A stretch of 64,000 bases of DNA. Origin: Streptomyces iakyrus. Lineage in GTDB: Bacteria > Actinomycetota > Actinomycetes > Streptomycetales > Streptomycetaceae. The stretch covers positions 248,001 through 312,000 of the forward strand of contig NZ_JNXI01000027.1 of NCBI RefSeq assembly GCF_000717055.1, in the 5' to 3' direction. Position numbers and translations under genes: made by a program. Below, one piece after another: positions 28,872-38,505 of the stretch; the stretch's first letter is position 1; each line of letters starts with the position of its first letter. The notes under the pieces were generated by a model that did no database searches, was not told the origin of the DNA, and worked only from the letters and a program-made list of their open reading frames with translations.

Positions 28872-29870
28872 TCACTTGCTGCGAGGGTCGAGGGCGTCAC
28901 GCAGCCCGTCACCCAGCAGGTTGAAGGCCAGGACGGTGATGAAGATCGCCAGTCCGGGCACGAACATGTACTGCGGATCAGCCGTGTAGAGATCCACAGC
29001 GTTGCTGAGCATGCCGCCCCAGGAGGCCTGCGGCGGAGCGATACCGACGCCGAGGAAGCTCAGCGCGGCCTCGAACAGGATGTTCGTCGGGATGATCAGC
29101 GTCGCGTAGACGAGGATCGGCGCGACGAGGTTCGGGAGGAGCTCCCGGAACAGGACGTACGGGCCGCGCGCCCCGAGGCTCGTGGCCGCCTCGATGAACT
29201 CCCGCTTGCGCAGGGTCATCGTCTGGGCGCGCACGATGCGGCCGATGTACGGCCAGCTGAAGAAGCCGATCACGAAGATCAGCACGCAGATGCGCAGCGG
29301 CAGGCCTTCGAGGCCGAAGAACCCGTCCTGCACGGAGGCGGAGATGGAGATGGCGAACAGCAGCAGGGGGAAGGCCAGGAAGGTGTCCATCAGCCTGCTG
29401 ATGACGCTGTCGATCCAGCCGCCGTAGTAGCCGGCGACGACACCGAGCACGGTGCCGATGCACACGGACAGCAGCGTGGCGCCGCCCGCCACCAGCAGGG
29501 AGACCCAGGAGCCGTCGATGATGCGGGCGAGCATGTCCCGGCCGTACTGGGGGTCCACGCCGAGCGGGTGGTCCCAGCTCATCCCACCCCAGCCGCCCTT
29601 GGGGGCGAGCAGCGCGGGGTCGATGAGGTCCTGGTTGAACTTGTTGGGATCGAGGTTGAAGATCCACTGGATCGGCTTGGAGAACACCGCCATCAGCGTG
29701 AGCAGGATGACGACGACGCCTCCCGCCATCGCCACCTTGTCCCGCTTGAAGCGCATCCAGGCGATCTGGGTGAGCGAGCGCCCTTCGATCTGGCTCTTCT
29801 TGACCCCGGAGAGCACGGCCTCGGGCTGTGCTCCGGCTTCCGCCCCGGTGGTCTCGATCGGTGCGGTCAC
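28872..29870 (-). CDS. Oligopeptide ABC transporter permease, OppC/DppC type
   Basis: First gene of the operon. The 332-residue product begins with a cytoplasmic tail and the OppC N-terminal domain RSLTQIAWMRFKRDKVAMAGG, followed by six membrane helices. The region HPLGVDPQYGRDMLARIIDGSWVSL is typical of the family, as is the EAA loop EFIEAATSLGARGPYVLFRELLPN. With the OppB-type protein it forms the membrane channel. Gene order (OppC, binding protein, OppB, OppD, OppF) differs from the usual A-B-C-D-F. The upstream region holds symmetrical elements. Confidence 0.94.
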   Translation of the reverse strand: MTAPIETTGAEAGAQPEAVLSGVKKSQIEGRSLTQIAWMRFKRDKVAMAGGVVVILLTLMAVFSKPIQWIFNLDPNKFNQDLIDPALLAPKGGWGGMSWDHPLGVDPQYGRDMLARIIDGSWVSLLVAGGATLLSVCIGTVLGVVAGYYGGWIDSVISRLMDTFLAFPLLLFAISISASVQDGFFGLEGLPLRICVLIFVIGFFSWPYIGRIVRAQTMTLRKREFIEAATSLGARGPYVLFRELLPNLVAPILVYATLIIPTNILFEAALSFLGVGIAPPQASWGGMLSNAVDLYTADPQYMFVPGLAIFITVLAFNLLGDGLRDALDPRSK

Positions 29871-30213
29871 GGTGCGATTGACCCCTCTCGGGCCGGCGAT
29901 CGCCGACCCCCTGGCTGCCGCTGTAGCGGTTTGTTTGTCTCGTACACGGGACCGACCCGGCCTGTGTCTTGCGGGGAGTCTTCAACGCTTTGGCGATCAG
30001 TTGCCAGACTTGGCGGTGAAAGGATGCGTAAACGTGATGCTGTCTGGGGGGTTCCGTTATCCGGACAGCGGGTAACACGGGTCGGACGCGCGAGGACAAG
30101 GGCACTTTAGGACATAAGCGATCAACCTGCCCCGATCTACGCGCGGAGAGCTGAGTGGTTGTCACCTTCGGGGAGGGGTGCGGGAGAGGCCGCCGGGGGC
30201 GCCTTCCGGCCGG
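29871..30213. promoter_or_regulatory. 343-base intergenic region upstream of the oligopeptide operon
   Basis: No gene is visible. Two symmetrical elements stand out: the palindrome CGGCGATCGCCG (29894-29905), 24 bases before the OppC start, and an imperfect dyad GTTATCC-N7-GGGTAAC (30056-30076). On the minus strand TTGTCC and TGTTAC, 16 bases apart, could be a -35/-10 pair overlapping the dyad. This probably contains the operon promoter and an operator. The calls rest on pattern only. Confidence 0.4.
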
Positions 30214-31017
30214 TCAGTACCGGCCTTGGGCCGGCGGGTATCCGTAGCCGGAGGCCGGGGCCTGGACGGGTGCGGTGGCGTGGGCCTCGCGGTCGTAGAA
30301 GGGGCGCGCGGTCGCGCGCAGCCACATGGCGACCGGGTCGTGCTCGTCGGACATGGCGACCGTCGACACGGGGAGCCCGTCCGGCACGGCGCCGAGGGAC
30401 TGCTGCATCATCGCGCGCACGGAGTCCACGGCCGGCGGCGAGGTGTCGTACACGTCCAGTCCGATGGCGAGGTACGGCGCCCCGAGCGCGGGCTGCACCC
30501 AGGCGCGGCGCAGCGAGCGGACCGCGGGGGTGCGGTGGGCGTTATGCGCGAGCAGGGCGTAGAACTGCGGGATCTCGATGGCGGGTTCGGACAGCCGCAG
30601 CGGGCCGGCCGGCTGGCGGTCCAGGCCGGTGGCGATCCGGCGCAGGTCGAGCCACGGGATGCCGACGCCGCCGCCGGGCGCGTGCGGATTGAGCCAGAGG
30701 CCGTAGTGGTCGGGGTAGAGCGCACGGGCGACGTCAACGCCGTCGACCACCTCGTAGGAGCGGTTCCAGCCGCTGGCGGAGAGCTCCTGGGCAGAGGTCA
30801 CGCAGGGGGCGTAGCCGAAGCCGTCGACGTCCATGTTTCCGTACTGGGCGTCCGGGGAGCCGGCCTGGCCGTGCCACAGCAGCATCCAGATCTGGCCGGT
30901 GTGCGGGGTCGCGAGCGCGCGCAGGAGAGCCTCGTAGGCGTCGTAACGCCCGGGCGTGACCTGGCGCAGCATGTGCTCGACCTGTCCGGCCGCGGCCGTG
31001 CCGCTCGCGCTCACCTT
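30214..31017 (-). CDS. SseB-like protein (enhanced serine sensitivity family)
   Basis: Product of 267 residues from GTG 31017, which has AAGGGG nine bases upstream. The N-terminus (GQVEHMLRQVTPGRYDAYEALLRAL) and the motifs GYAPCVTSAQELSASGW, DVARALYPDHYGLWLNPHAPGGGVGIPW match the SseB family, where the N-terminal domain is followed by a C-terminal half (AYLAIGLDVYD-type strand, here LGAPYLAIGLDVYD). The end is rich in Pro, Gly and Tyr. E. coli SseB was named for serine sensitivity on overexpression; its biochemistry is unclear. A second, related gene follows on the same strand side. Confidence 0.8.
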   Translation of the reverse strand, partial: KVSASGTAAAGQVEHMLRQVTPGRYDAYEALLRALATPHTGQIWMLLWHGQAGSPDAQYGNMDVDGFGYAPCVTSAQELSASGWNRSYEVVDGVDVARALYPDHYGLWLNPHAPGGGVGIPWLDLRRIATGLDRQPAGPLRLSEPAIEIPQFYALLAHNAHRTPAVRSLRRAWVQPALGAPYLAIGLDVYDTSPPAVDSVRAMMQQSLGAVPDGLPVSTVAMSDEHDPVAMWLRATARPFYDREAHATAPVQAPASGYGYPPAQGRY

Positions 31018-31151
31018 TACCGCCCCTTCGTACAACGCCTCGACGGTGCCCTAGCTTAAGCCCGCCCACCGGGTCGGGGGTTGCCCTCGTTCGGCGAGTG
31101 CGGCTGCGTCTTGGCTTGTCGCGCAGTTCCCCGCGCCCCTGAGGCGCTGCC

Positions 31152-31940
31152 CTAACGCTGGAAGAAGGGCCGGACCCGGTCCCGCATCCAATTGCCCACC
31201 GGGTCCTCCGTGACGTCGAGGAGTACCAGGTTCACCGGCCAGGGGGCCGGGGACGCGCTGACGGCGCGGGTGAGGGCGTCCAGGGGGAGGGCGCGCAGGT
31301 CGCCTTCCCACTGGGAGAGTTCGACGCCGACGAACATCACCGGCTCGGCGGTCTCGATGGCCGCGAGGCAGCGGCGGGCCGTGACGACGACACCGGTCGC
31401 CTCGAATTCCGCGGAGGCGGCGGCGAGGAAGTCCACCGGGTCCTCCTGCCAGTCCGGCTCGAAGAGGCGGACCCGGCCGCCGCTCGCCGGGCCGTCCAGC
31501 GGGGTCCGGCCGGCCCGGCACAGTTCGGCCACCGCGGGCGGCGGGAGCGGGATGCCGACCACGCCGCCCGGGTTGACGGCGATGCCCGCGTGCGGGGGCA
31601 GGCCGCGGGCGAACTCCACGGCGGGCGCGATGGTGTACGACATGTGGGAGCCGACGACCTGGCGGAACTGCTCCTCGGAGCTGAACACCGGCACGAACGC
31701 CTGGCCGTCGATCTCGATGCCGGGCAGGTCGAGGGGGCCGCTGTGCGGGCCGCCGCCGCTGGGCAGCGGAATCCACACGAAGCTCCGGCCGAGCACCTCG
31801 ACGATCCGCCCGCCGGCCGCCGGGCCCGCGCCGAGGGAGGCCGAGAGCACCTCCTCCAGCTCGTTGCCGGGCCAACCGCCGTGCGGGTGGGTCTGCGTCT
31901 GCGCCGGGAAGTCCGCGGAGAAGCCCGCCGGGATGTCCAT
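31152..31940 (-). CDS. SseB-family protein
   Basis: Product of 262 residues. It has the SseB N-terminal domain (RSFVWIPLPSGG, IEIDGQAFVPVFSSEEQFRQVVGSHMSYTIAPAVEFARGLPPHAGIAVNPGG) and the SseB C-terminal domain (EDPVDFLAAASAEFEATGVVVTARRCLAAIETAEPVMFVGVEL). It is paired with the gene at 30214 and lies about 1.2 kb from the glycine/serine catabolic operon, which faces the other way. A link with serine metabolism is suggested only by the family name and this position. Confidence 0.85.
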   Translation of the reverse strand: MDIPAGFSADFPAQTQTHPHGGWPGNELEEVLSASLGAGPAAGGRIVEVLGRSFVWIPLPSGGGPHSGPLDLPGIEIDGQAFVPVFSSEEQFRQVVGSHMSYTIAPAVEFARGLPPHAGIAVNPGGVVGIPLPPPAVAELCRAGRTPLDGPASGGRVRLFEPDWQEDPVDFLAAASAEFEATGVVVTARRCLAAIETAEPVMFVGVELSQWEGDLRALPLDALTRAVSASPAPWPVNLVLLDVTEDPVGNWMRDRVRPFFQR

Positions 31941-32043
31941 CTGCCTACCGCCTGCCTGGAACCACTGCTGTGGCTCAAAGGCTAACGGCTGCGGGAGGTG
32001 GGGCGGCAGGGCTGGGGAGGGCCCGTCCCCTCGCCCCTGCCCC

Positions 32044-32709
32044 TCAGCCCGTGAAACCGATTCTCTGGAGGGCGTTCGCCGCGTCGCGGTCGGCGAGGAC
32101 CGCCGAGCCGCAGCCGGAGGGGAGGTCGCCTCGTTCCACCGCGCGCAGGAGGCGGGTGCTGGCCGCGCGGTGGCGCAGGAACGCGTAGCGCGAGACGCCG
32201 CGGCCCCGGTCGCGCTGGCCGGCCAGGGCCTGCTCGGGGGTGACGTCGAGGAGGAGCAGGTGGAGCGTGCCGCCCCGGCGGCGGGCCTCGCGGGCGAGCC
32301 AGCGGCGGACCCAGGCCTGGGTGCCGCAGTCGTGCACGACGACGCCCTCGCCGGTGCGCAGGGCGCGGCGCAGCCCGGCGTAGTGGGAGAGGCGGACGAG
32401 CGGGCGGTAGAGCGCGTACGGCACGGCGCGTGGCATGCGGCGGGCCCAGCGGTCCCGGGTGTCCTGGGAGTCGATGCGCCGGCCCGGCACGGTGCGCCGC
32501 ATCAGCGTGGACTTGCCGCTGCCGGGCAGGCCCGTGACGGCGACGAGGTCGCGGGGGCCGAACAGCAGCGCGTGCGGGCTGCGGCCGGCGCGGTCGCGCA
32601 GATCACGGACGACCGGTGCCGGCGCCGGGGCGCGGACCGCCCGGGCCGGAGTGGCCGGCTGCTCGGGCAGCGCGATGCCCGTCGTCGCGTACGCGGTGGT
32701 CCTGTTCAC
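32044..32709 (-). CDS. P-loop ATPase/kinase-like protein
   Basis: Product of 221 residues from GTG 32709, preceded by GGGGAGG. The Walker A GLPGSGKST is at residues 60-68, followed by a short kinase-like fold: ID-SQDTRDRWARRMP, a helical lid rich in arginine (RGRGVSRYAFLRHRAAS), and VVVHDCGTQAW in the position of a Walker B-like strand. LLLLDVTPEQALAGQRDRGR is typical of zeta-toxin or AAA_33-type kinases acting on small molecules or nucleic-acid ends. The substrate is unknown. It is divergent from the riboswitch-controlled gcv operon. Confidence 0.85.
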   Translation of the reverse strand: MNRTTAYATTGIALPEQPATPARAVRAPAPAPVVRDLRDRAGRSPHALLFGPRDLVAVTGLPGSGKSTLMRRTVPGRRIDSQDTRDRWARRMPRAVPYALYRPLVRLSHYAGLRRALRTGEGVVVHDCGTQAWVRRWLAREARRRGGTLHLLLLDVTPEQALAGQRDRGRGVSRYAFLRHRAASTRLLRAVERGDLPSGCGSAVLADRDAANALQRIGFTG

Positions 32710-32937
32710 CGTGATCGTCCTCCCCTGGGGCCAGGTACGGAGTCCCATCCCCGCCGAGTGTAAAGAGAAGGTAATGCCGCAGGCCTCTCATTTACGTTCT
32801 TGTCCTGCAACAGGGCTGCTACAGGTCGCCGTGTCCGGCGGGCGGGACTCGTGCACTCCCTGGGAAAGGTCCCCCTGCCGCGCCGGAAGGATGCGTGCAA
32901 TGATGTGCGCGCCAACTGCATACCGGCCGTTTGAATC

Positions 32938-33150
32938 CGCGCGGGAGAGTCCCCAGCACCGCAAGAGCTGGGGCGCCGAAGGAGCAAGTCCCTCCCTTGA
33001 ATCTCTCAGGCCCCGTTACCGCGCGGGCGAGGCACATCTGAAAAGCGGGCCCTCCCCTGCCCCGGCAGGCCGGCTCCACCCAAGGTGCAAGCCATGGACC
33101 AGCGCGGTCATGGCGAACCTCTCAGGTTCCGATGACAGATGGGGAGGAAC
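32938..33150 (+). ncRNA. Tandem glycine riboswitch
   Basis: Two aptamers lie in the leader of gcvT. The first begins GCGGGAGAG, has GCGCCGAAGGAGCAAG and GAATCTCTCAGG, and ends near 33055. The second has CCAAGGTGCAAGCC, GGCGAACCTCTCAGG and CGATGACAGATGGGGAGG, ending near 33147. These are the conserved cores of the glycine class. Such RNAs usually turn on glycine-cleavage genes when glycine is high. The ribosome-binding region of gcvT starts about 25 bases later, so control of translation initiation is possible. The 228 bases upstream (32710-32937) show no gene and must hold the promoter. Confidence 0.93.
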
Positions 33151-33186
33151 GACCTCGCCCGTCATGCCTTGGGAGACAACCGTCCG

Positions 33187-34305
33187 ATGAGCAGTACAGA
33201 ACCCCGCCGTACCACGCTCGATGCCCTGCATCGTTCGCTCGGCGCGACGATGACCGACTTCGCCGGCTGGGACATGCCCCTGCGCTACGGCTCCGAGCGC
33301 GACGAGCACCTCGCCGTGCGCACGAAGGCCGGCCTCTTCGACCTCTCCCACATGGGTGAGATCACCGTCACCGGCCCGCAGGCCGCCGCGCTGCTGGACT
33401 TCGCCCTGGTGGGCAACATCGGCGCTGTGAAGCCGGGCCGCGCCCGCTACACCATGATCTGCCGGGCCGACGGCGGCATCCTGGACGACCTGATCGTCTA
33501 CCGCCTGGGCGAGACCGAGTACATGGTGGTCGCCAACGCCTCCAACGCGCAGGTCGTCCTGGACGCGCTGACCGAGCGCGCCGCCGGCTTCGACGCCGAG
33601 GTGCGCGACGACCGGGACGCCTACGCGCTGATCGCCGTCCAGGGCCCTCAGGCGCCCGGGATCCTGGCGTCCCTGACCGACGCCGACCTCGACGGCCTGA
33701 AGTACTACGCCGGGCTGCCCGGCACGGTCGCGGGCGTGCCGGCCCTGATCGCCCGGACCGGTTACACCGGTGAGGACGGCTTCGAGCTGTTCGTGAAGCC
33801 CGAGCACGCCGTCGAGCTGTGGCAGGCCCTGACCAAGGCCGGCGAGGGCGCCGGGCTGGTCCCCTGCGGGCTGTCCTGCCGCGACACGCTGCGCCTGGAG
33901 GCGGGCATGCCGCTGTACGGGCACGAGCTGACGACCTCCCTCACGCCCTTCGACGCCGGGCTCGGCCGGGTGGTGAAGTTCGAGAAGGAGGGCGACTTCG
34001 TGGGCCGCGAGGCCCTGCGCGAGGCCGCCGCCCGCGCCGGGCAGAACCCGCCGCGCGTGCTGGTCGGGCTCGTCGCCGAGGGCCGCCGGGTGCCGCGTGC
34101 CGGGTACGCGGTCGTCGCCGGCGGCGAGGTGATCGGCGAGGTCACCTCCGGAGCCCCCTCCCCCACCCTCGGCAAGCCGATCGCAATGGCGTACGTCGAC
34201 GCCGCGCACGCCGCTCCCGGCTCGGCCGGCGTGGGCGTGGACATCCGGGGCAGTCACGAGCCGTACGAGGTCGTGGCGCTGCCGTTCTACAAGCGTCAGA
34301 AGTAG
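33187..34305 (+). CDS. gcvT: Glycine cleavage system T protein (aminomethyltransferase)
   Basis: GcvT takes the methylene carbon from aminomethyl-lipoyl GcvH to tetrahydrofolate and releases ammonia. The 372-residue product begins [31 protein letters not shown] and has the family motifs [60 protein letters not shown] and [31 protein letters not shown]. The start ATG follows the riboswitch by about 35 bases. GcvP is not in this window; the operon continues with gcvH, glyA and sdaA. Confidence 0.97.
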   Translation: MSSTEPRRTTLDALHRSLGATMTDFAGWDMPLRYGSERDEHLAVRTKAGLFDLSHMGEITVTGPQAAALLDFALVGNIGAVKPGRARYTMICRADGGILDDLIVYRLGETEYMVVANASNAQVVLDALTERAAGFDAEVRDDRDAYALIAVQGPQAPGILASLTDADLDGLKYYAGLPGTVAGVPALIARTGYTGEDGFELFVKPEHAVELWQALTKAGEGAGLVPCGLSCRDTLRLEAGMPLYGHELTTSLTPFDAGLGRVVKFEKEGDFVGREALREAAARAGQNPPRVLVGLVAEGRRVPRAGYAVVAGGEVIGEVTSGAPSPTLGKPIAMAYVDAAHAAPGSAGVGVDIRGSHEPYEVVALPFYKRQK

Positions 34306-34408
34306 ACACTGGCCGAAGGGCCGCGGGCAGCGCCTCGTGCCCGTCGTCCCAGCTCACCAGCAGTCCCCCCTTCCACAGCACTCCCGCGCGTACAGGAGAA
34401 TCCAGGCC

Positions 34409-34786
34409 ATGATCAACCCCAAAGAGCTGCGCTACAGCAAGGAGCACGAGTGGCTGTCGGCCGCCGAGGACGGCGTCTCGGCGGTCGGCATCACGGAGCA
34501 CGCGGCCAACGCGCTCGGCGATGTTGTGTTCGTCCAGCTTCCCGAGGTCGGTGACTCCGTGTCCGCCGGCGAGACCTGCGGCGAGCTGGAGTCGACCAAG
34601 TCGGTGTCCGACCTGTACTCCCCCGTCTCCGGTGAGGTCACCGAGGTCAACGTGGACGTCGTGAACGACCCGTCGCTGGTGAACTCGGCCCCCTTCGAGG
34701 GCGGCTGGCTGTTCAAGGTGCGGATCACGGACGAGCCGGCCGACCTGCTCTCCGCCGACGAGTACACCGCGTTCTCCGCGGGCTGA
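34409..34786 (+). CDS. gcvH: Glycine cleavage system H protein
   Basis: The 125-residue lipoyl carrier shuttles the aminomethyl group between GcvP, GcvT and GcvL. It begins [16 protein letters not shown] and carries the lipoylation site in [17 protein letters not shown], with Lys64. The end [15 protein letters not shown] is typical. ATG 34409 has CAGGAG upstream; the longer upstream frame is non-coding. It lies 103 bases after gcvT and ten bases before glyA. Confidence 0.97.
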   Translation: MINPKELRYSKEHEWLSAAEDGVSAVGITEHAANALGDVVFVQLPEVGDSVSAGETCGELESTKSVSDLYSPVSGEVTEVNVDVVNDPSLVNSAPFEGGWLFKVRITDEPADLLSADEYTAFSAG

Positions 34787-34795
34787 GGGAGTCGT

Positions 34796-36058
34796 ATGTC
34801 CGTCCTGAACACACCCCTGCACGAGCTCGACCCGGCGGTCGCCGCCGCGGTCGACGCCGAACTGCACCGCCAGCAGTCCACGCTGGAGATGATCGCCTCG
34901 GAGAACTTCGCTCCGGTCGCGGTCATGGAGGCGCAGGGCTCGGTCCTCACCAACAAGTACGCCGAGGGCTACCCGGGCCGCCGCTACTACGGCGGCTGCG
35001 AGCACGTCGACGTGGTCGAGCAGATCGCGATCGACCGCATCAAGGAGCTGTTCGGCGCCGAGCACGCCAACGTCCAGCCGCACTCGGGCGCCCAGGCCAA
35101 CGCGGCCGCGATGTTCGCGCTGCTCAAGCCTGGCGACACCATCATGGGGCTGAACCTGGCGCACGGCGGGCACCTGACCCACGGCATGAAGATCAACTTC
35201 TCCGGCAAGCTCTACGACGTCGTCGCCTACCACGTGGGCGACGACGGCCGGGTCGACATGGCCGAGGTCGAGCGGCTGGCCAAGGAGTCCAAGCCGAAGC
35301 TGATCGTCGCCGGCTGGTCGGCCTACCCGCGGCAGCTGGACTTCGCCGCGTTCCGCCGGATCGCGGACGAGGTCGGCGCGTACCTGATGGTCGACATGGC
35401 CCACTTCGCCGGTCTTGTCGCGGCCGGGCTGCACCCCAACCCGGTGCCGCACGCCCACGTGGTCACCACCACCACCCACAAGACCCTGGGCGGCCCCCGC
35501 GGCGGTGTGATCATCTCCACGGCCGAACTGGCCAAGAAGATCAACTCCGCCGTCTTCCCCGGTCAGCAGGGCGGCCCGCTGGAGCACGTGATCGCCGCCA
35601 AGGCCGTCGCCTTCAAGGTCGCCGCCTCGGAGGACTTCAAGGAGCGCCAGCGCCGTACGCTGGAGGGTGCCCGCATCCTGGCCGAGCGTCTGGTGAAGGA
35701 CGACGTCCGGGCCGTGGGCGTGGACGTCCTGTCCGGCGGCACGGACGTGCACCTGGTCCTGGTCGACCTGCGCCATTCGGAGCTGGACGGCCAGCAGGCC
35801 GAGGACCGCCTCCACGAGGTGGGCATCACCGTCAACCGGAACGCGATCCCGAACGACCCGCGTCCGCCGATGGTGACGTCCGGTCTGCGGATCGGCACCC
35901 CGGCCCTGGCGACCCGGGGCTTCGGCGCCGAGGACTTCGCGGAGGTCGCGGACGTCATCGCCGAAGCGCTGAAGCCCGCCTATGACGCGCAGGCCCTCAA
36001 GGCCCGGGTGAAGGCCCTGGCCGACAAGCACCCGCTGTACCCGGGTCTGAACAAGTAA
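34796..36058 (+). CDS. glyA: Serine hydroxymethyltransferase
   Basis: GlyA interconverts glycine and serine using one-carbon tetrahydrofolate. The 420-residue product has the N-terminal [22 protein letters not shown], the PLP-binding [15 protein letters not shown] with Lys229, and [17 protein letters not shown] [16 protein letters not shown]. With gcvT and gcvH upstream and sdaA downstream it makes a route from glycine through serine to pyruvate. A strong hairpin after its stop may limit transcription into sdaA. Confidence 0.97.
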   Translation: MSVLNTPLHELDPAVAAAVDAELHRQQSTLEMIASENFAPVAVMEAQGSVLTNKYAEGYPGRRYYGGCEHVDVVEQIAIDRIKELFGAEHANVQPHSGAQANAAAMFALLKPGDTIMGLNLAHGGHLTHGMKINFSGKLYDVVAYHVGDDGRVDMAEVERLAKESKPKLIVAGWSAYPRQLDFAAFRRIADEVGAYLMVDMAHFAGLVAAGLHPNPVPHAHVVTTTTHKTLGGPRGGVIISTAELAKKINSAVFPGQQGGPLEHVIAAKAVAFKVAASEDFKERQRRTLEGARILAERLVKDDVRAVGVDVLSGGTDVHLVLVDLRHSELDGQQAEDRLHEVGITVNRNAIPNDPRPPMVTSGLRIGTPALATRGFGAEDFAEVADVIAEALKPAYDAQALKARVKALADKHPLYPGLNK

Positions 36059-36072
36059 CGAAGAAACCTTTC

Positions 36073-36108
36073 GGGTGCCGCGCCCGCCAACCAGCGGGCG
36101 CGGCACCC
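36073..36108 (+). terminator. Hairpin between glyA and sdaA
   Basis: GGGTGCCGCGCCCGC and GCGGGCGCGGCACCC form a perfect 15-base stem with a six-base loop, 15 bases after the glyA stop. sdaA starts 38 bases later, so this could be a full terminator with a separate sdaA promoter, or an attenuator that lowers sdaA expression. Confidence 0.8.
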
Positions 36109-36145
36109 ACCCCCTTGCACCACCCCCGTAGTCAGGAGTTCCCCC

Positions 36146-37513
36146 GTGGCCATCTCGGTCTTCGACCTGTTCTCGATCGGCATCGGCCCGTCCAGCTCCC
36201 ACACGGTCGGCCCCATGCGGGCGGCCGGCCTGTTCGTCCGGCGGCTGCGCAACGAGGAGCTTCTGGGGTCCGTCGCCTCGGTCCGCTCGGAGCTGTACGG
36301 CTCGCTCGGCGCCACCGGCCACGGCCACGGCACGCCCAAGGCGGTGCTGCTCGGCCTGGAGGGCGACTCGCCCCGCACGGTCGACGTGGCGAGCGCGGAC
36401 GAGCGGGTGGAGGCGATCAGGACCGGCGGGCGGCTGAACCTGCTCGGCGAGCACGAGATCGCGTTCTCCTTCGACGACGACATGGTCCTGCACCGCCGCA
36501 AGGCCCTGCCGTACCACGCGAACGGCATGACGCTGTGGGCGTACGACGCCTCGGGCGCGGAGCTGCTGACGAAGACGTACTACTCGGTCGGCGGCGGTTT
36601 CGTCGTCGACGAGGATGCAGTCGGGGCGGACCGCATCAAGCTCGACGACACCGTGCTGAAGTACCCCTTCCGCACGGGTGACGAGCTGCTGCGCCTGACC
36701 GAGGAGACGGGCCTGTCCATCTCCGCGCTGATGCTGGAGAACGAGCGGGCCTGGCGCACCGAGGAGGAAATCCGCGCAGGCCTGCTGGAGATCTGGCAGG
36801 TCATGCGGGACTGCGTGGCGCGCGGACTGTCCCAGGAGGGCATCCTGCCCGGCGGTCTCAAGGTGCGCCGCCGGGCCGCGAACACCGCGCGCAAGCTGCG
36901 CTCCGAGGGCGACCCGCTGGCCCTCTCCATGGAGTGGATCACCCTCTACGCCATGGCGGTCAACGAGGAGAACGCCGCCGGCGGCCGGGTCGTCACCGCC
37001 CCCACCAACGGCGCCGCCGGCATCATCCCGGCGGTCCTGCACTACTACATGAACTTCGTGCCGGGCGCCGACGAGGAGGGCGTGGTCCGCTTCCTGCTCG
37101 CCGCGGGCGCGATCGGCATGCTCTTCAAGGAGAACGCCTCCATCTCCGGCGCCGAGGTCGGCTGCCAGGGCGAGGTCGGCTCCGCCTGCTCGATGGCCGC
37201 GGGCGCCCTGGCCGAGGTCCTCGGCGGCTCGCCCGAGCAGGTCGAGAACGCCGCCGAGATCGGCATGGAGCACAACCTCGGGCTCACCTGCGACCCGGTC
37301 GGCGGCCTGGTCCAGATCCCCTGCATCGAACGCAACGGCATGGCCGCGGTCAAGGCCGTCACGGCCGCCCGCATGGCGATGCGCGGCGACGGCTCCCACA
37401 AGGTGTCCCTGGACAAGGTCATCAAGACGATGAAGGACACCGGCGCGGACATGTCGGTGAAGTACAAGGAGACGGCCCGGGGCGGGCTGGCGGTGAACAT
37501 CATCGAGTGCTAG
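36146..37513 (+). CDS. sdaA: L-serine ammonia-lyase, iron-sulfur dependent, single chain
   Basis: SdaA dehydrates L-serine to pyruvate and ammonia. The 455-residue product starts at GTG 36146 (AGGAG upstream). The N-terminal beta domain begins [22 protein letters not shown]. The catalytic alpha domain has the [4Fe-4S] cysteines in [16 protein letters not shown] and [14 protein letters not shown], and [18 protein letters not shown] near the end. The fusion of alpha and beta domains in one chain is normal for actinobacteria. It removes serine made by glyA. Confidence 0.97.
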   Translation: MAISVFDLFSIGIGPSSSHTVGPMRAAGLFVRRLRNEELLGSVASVRSELYGSLGATGHGHGTPKAVLLGLEGDSPRTVDVASADERVEAIRTGGRLNLLGEHEIAFSFDDDMVLHRRKALPYHANGMTLWAYDASGAELLTKTYYSVGGGFVVDEDAVGADRIKLDDTVLKYPFRTGDELLRLTEETGLSISALMLENERAWRTEEEIRAGLLEIWQVMRDCVARGLSQEGILPGGLKVRRRAANTARKLRSEGDPLALSMEWITLYAMAVNEENAAGGRVVTAPTNGAAGIIPAVLHYYMNFVPGADEEGVVRFLLAAGAIGMLFKENASISGAEVGCQGEVGSACSMAAGALAEVLGGSPEQVENAAEIGMEHNLGLTCDPVGGLVQIPCIERNGMAAVKAVTAARMAMRGDGSHKVSLDKVIKTMKDTGADMSVKYKETARGGLAVNIIEC

Positions 37514-37574
37514 GCCGTGTCCGGCGGCGAGGGTGCCTTCACGTGCCGGCGCGGCGGAACTCACGGTTTGGGGG

Positions 37575-38315
37575 TCACGGTTTGTGGGTTACCCAGAGCA
37601 GTTCCGCCGGCCAGCGGTGTGCCCAGTCGGGTGGGTCGGTTTCGTTGTAGCCGTTGCGTGTTCCGGGTTCGGGCCGCGGCTCGATGAGGTCGTCGATGAT
37701 GAGACCCGCGCCGCGCAGGACCTTGACCCAGTCGCCGTAGGTGAGCTGATAGCTGGTCGCACCGTCGCCTTCGGCGATGGTGTTCAGCCCGAAGTAGTCC
37801 TGCTGCAGCGTCGTCGTCACGCGGCCGGCGGCTTCGTCGTAGCACGCTTCGAACCATGGGCTGGCGACGTTGAACACCAGGCGCCCGCCTCGGGCGAGGA
37901 CGCGTGCGGCCTGCGGGACGGCCAGGTGCGGGGGCGCCCAGCTGAGCCCACCGAAGTCGCAGAACACCAGGTCGAAGCTGTCGGCGGCGAAGGGGAGTTG
38001 TTCGGCGGCGCCCTGCACCAGCGGGTAGCGGGCCGCTCCCATCGCGCGGGACGCAGCGGCGAGTTGGGATTCGGACAGGTCGAGCCCGACCACGGTGGCA
38101 CCCTCGGCGGCGAGCGCCCTGGACCACTGGCCGGCGCCGCAGCCGAGTTCGAGGACGCGCTTGCCGGTGACGTCGCCCAGGGCGCGCAGGTGCGCGTCGG
38201 GGATGGAGTACATGCCCCACAGCCGGGGTGCGGCACCGATCTGCGGGTCGTGCTCGTACTGGTAGGCGCTGCTGATCCGGTTCCAGAGCCGCCGGTTGGC
38301 GGGGATGCTGTCCAC
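37575..38315 (-). CDS. Class I SAM-dependent methyltransferase
   Basis: Product of 246 residues from GTG 38315, preceded by GGAG. Motif I is VLELGCG (54-60), then VVGLDLSESQL, QGAAEQLPFAADSFDLVFCDFGGL and ARVLARGGRLVFNVASPW. This is the ubiE/Methyltransf_11 pattern. The C-terminal part includes LTYGDWVKVLRGAGLIIDDLIEPRPEPGT. The substrate is unknown. It is convergent with sdaA (61 bases between the stops) and divergent from the GH25 gene. Confidence 0.88.
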   Translation of the reverse strand: MDSIPANRRLWNRISSAYQYEHDPQIGAAPRLWGMYSIPDAHLRALGDVTGKRVLELGCGAGQWSRALAAEGATVVGLDLSESQLAAASRAMGAARYPLVQGAAEQLPFAADSFDLVFCDFGGLSWAPPHLAVPQAARVLARGGRLVFNVASPWFEACYDEAAGRVTTTLQQDYFGLNTIAEGDGATSYQLTYGDWVKVLRGAGLIIDDLIEPRPEPGTRNGYNETDPPDWAHRWPAELLWVTHKP

Positions 38316-38505
38316 GTGCCGACTCCAGCACTGCCTGCCGAGGGCGGTCAACACGATCAGGTCTGGCGGACCGGATCACCGAGACGGCGGCGGACACCCG
38401 TCCCAGGGTTCACCCAAGTTGACGTTTCCACGTCATCCCCACGGCAGGCCGTGCCAGGGTGGTGGACACCAACTCCCATCCCCACAGCACTTCAGGGAGC
38501 CCCCC

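Noticed and set aside
34142..37564. 1140-codon minus-strand open frame
   Set aside because: It lies antisense to gcvT, gcvH, glyA and sdaA, all certain genes, and its composition (Val, Gly, Arg, Leu, Asp repeats) is that of a shadow frame.
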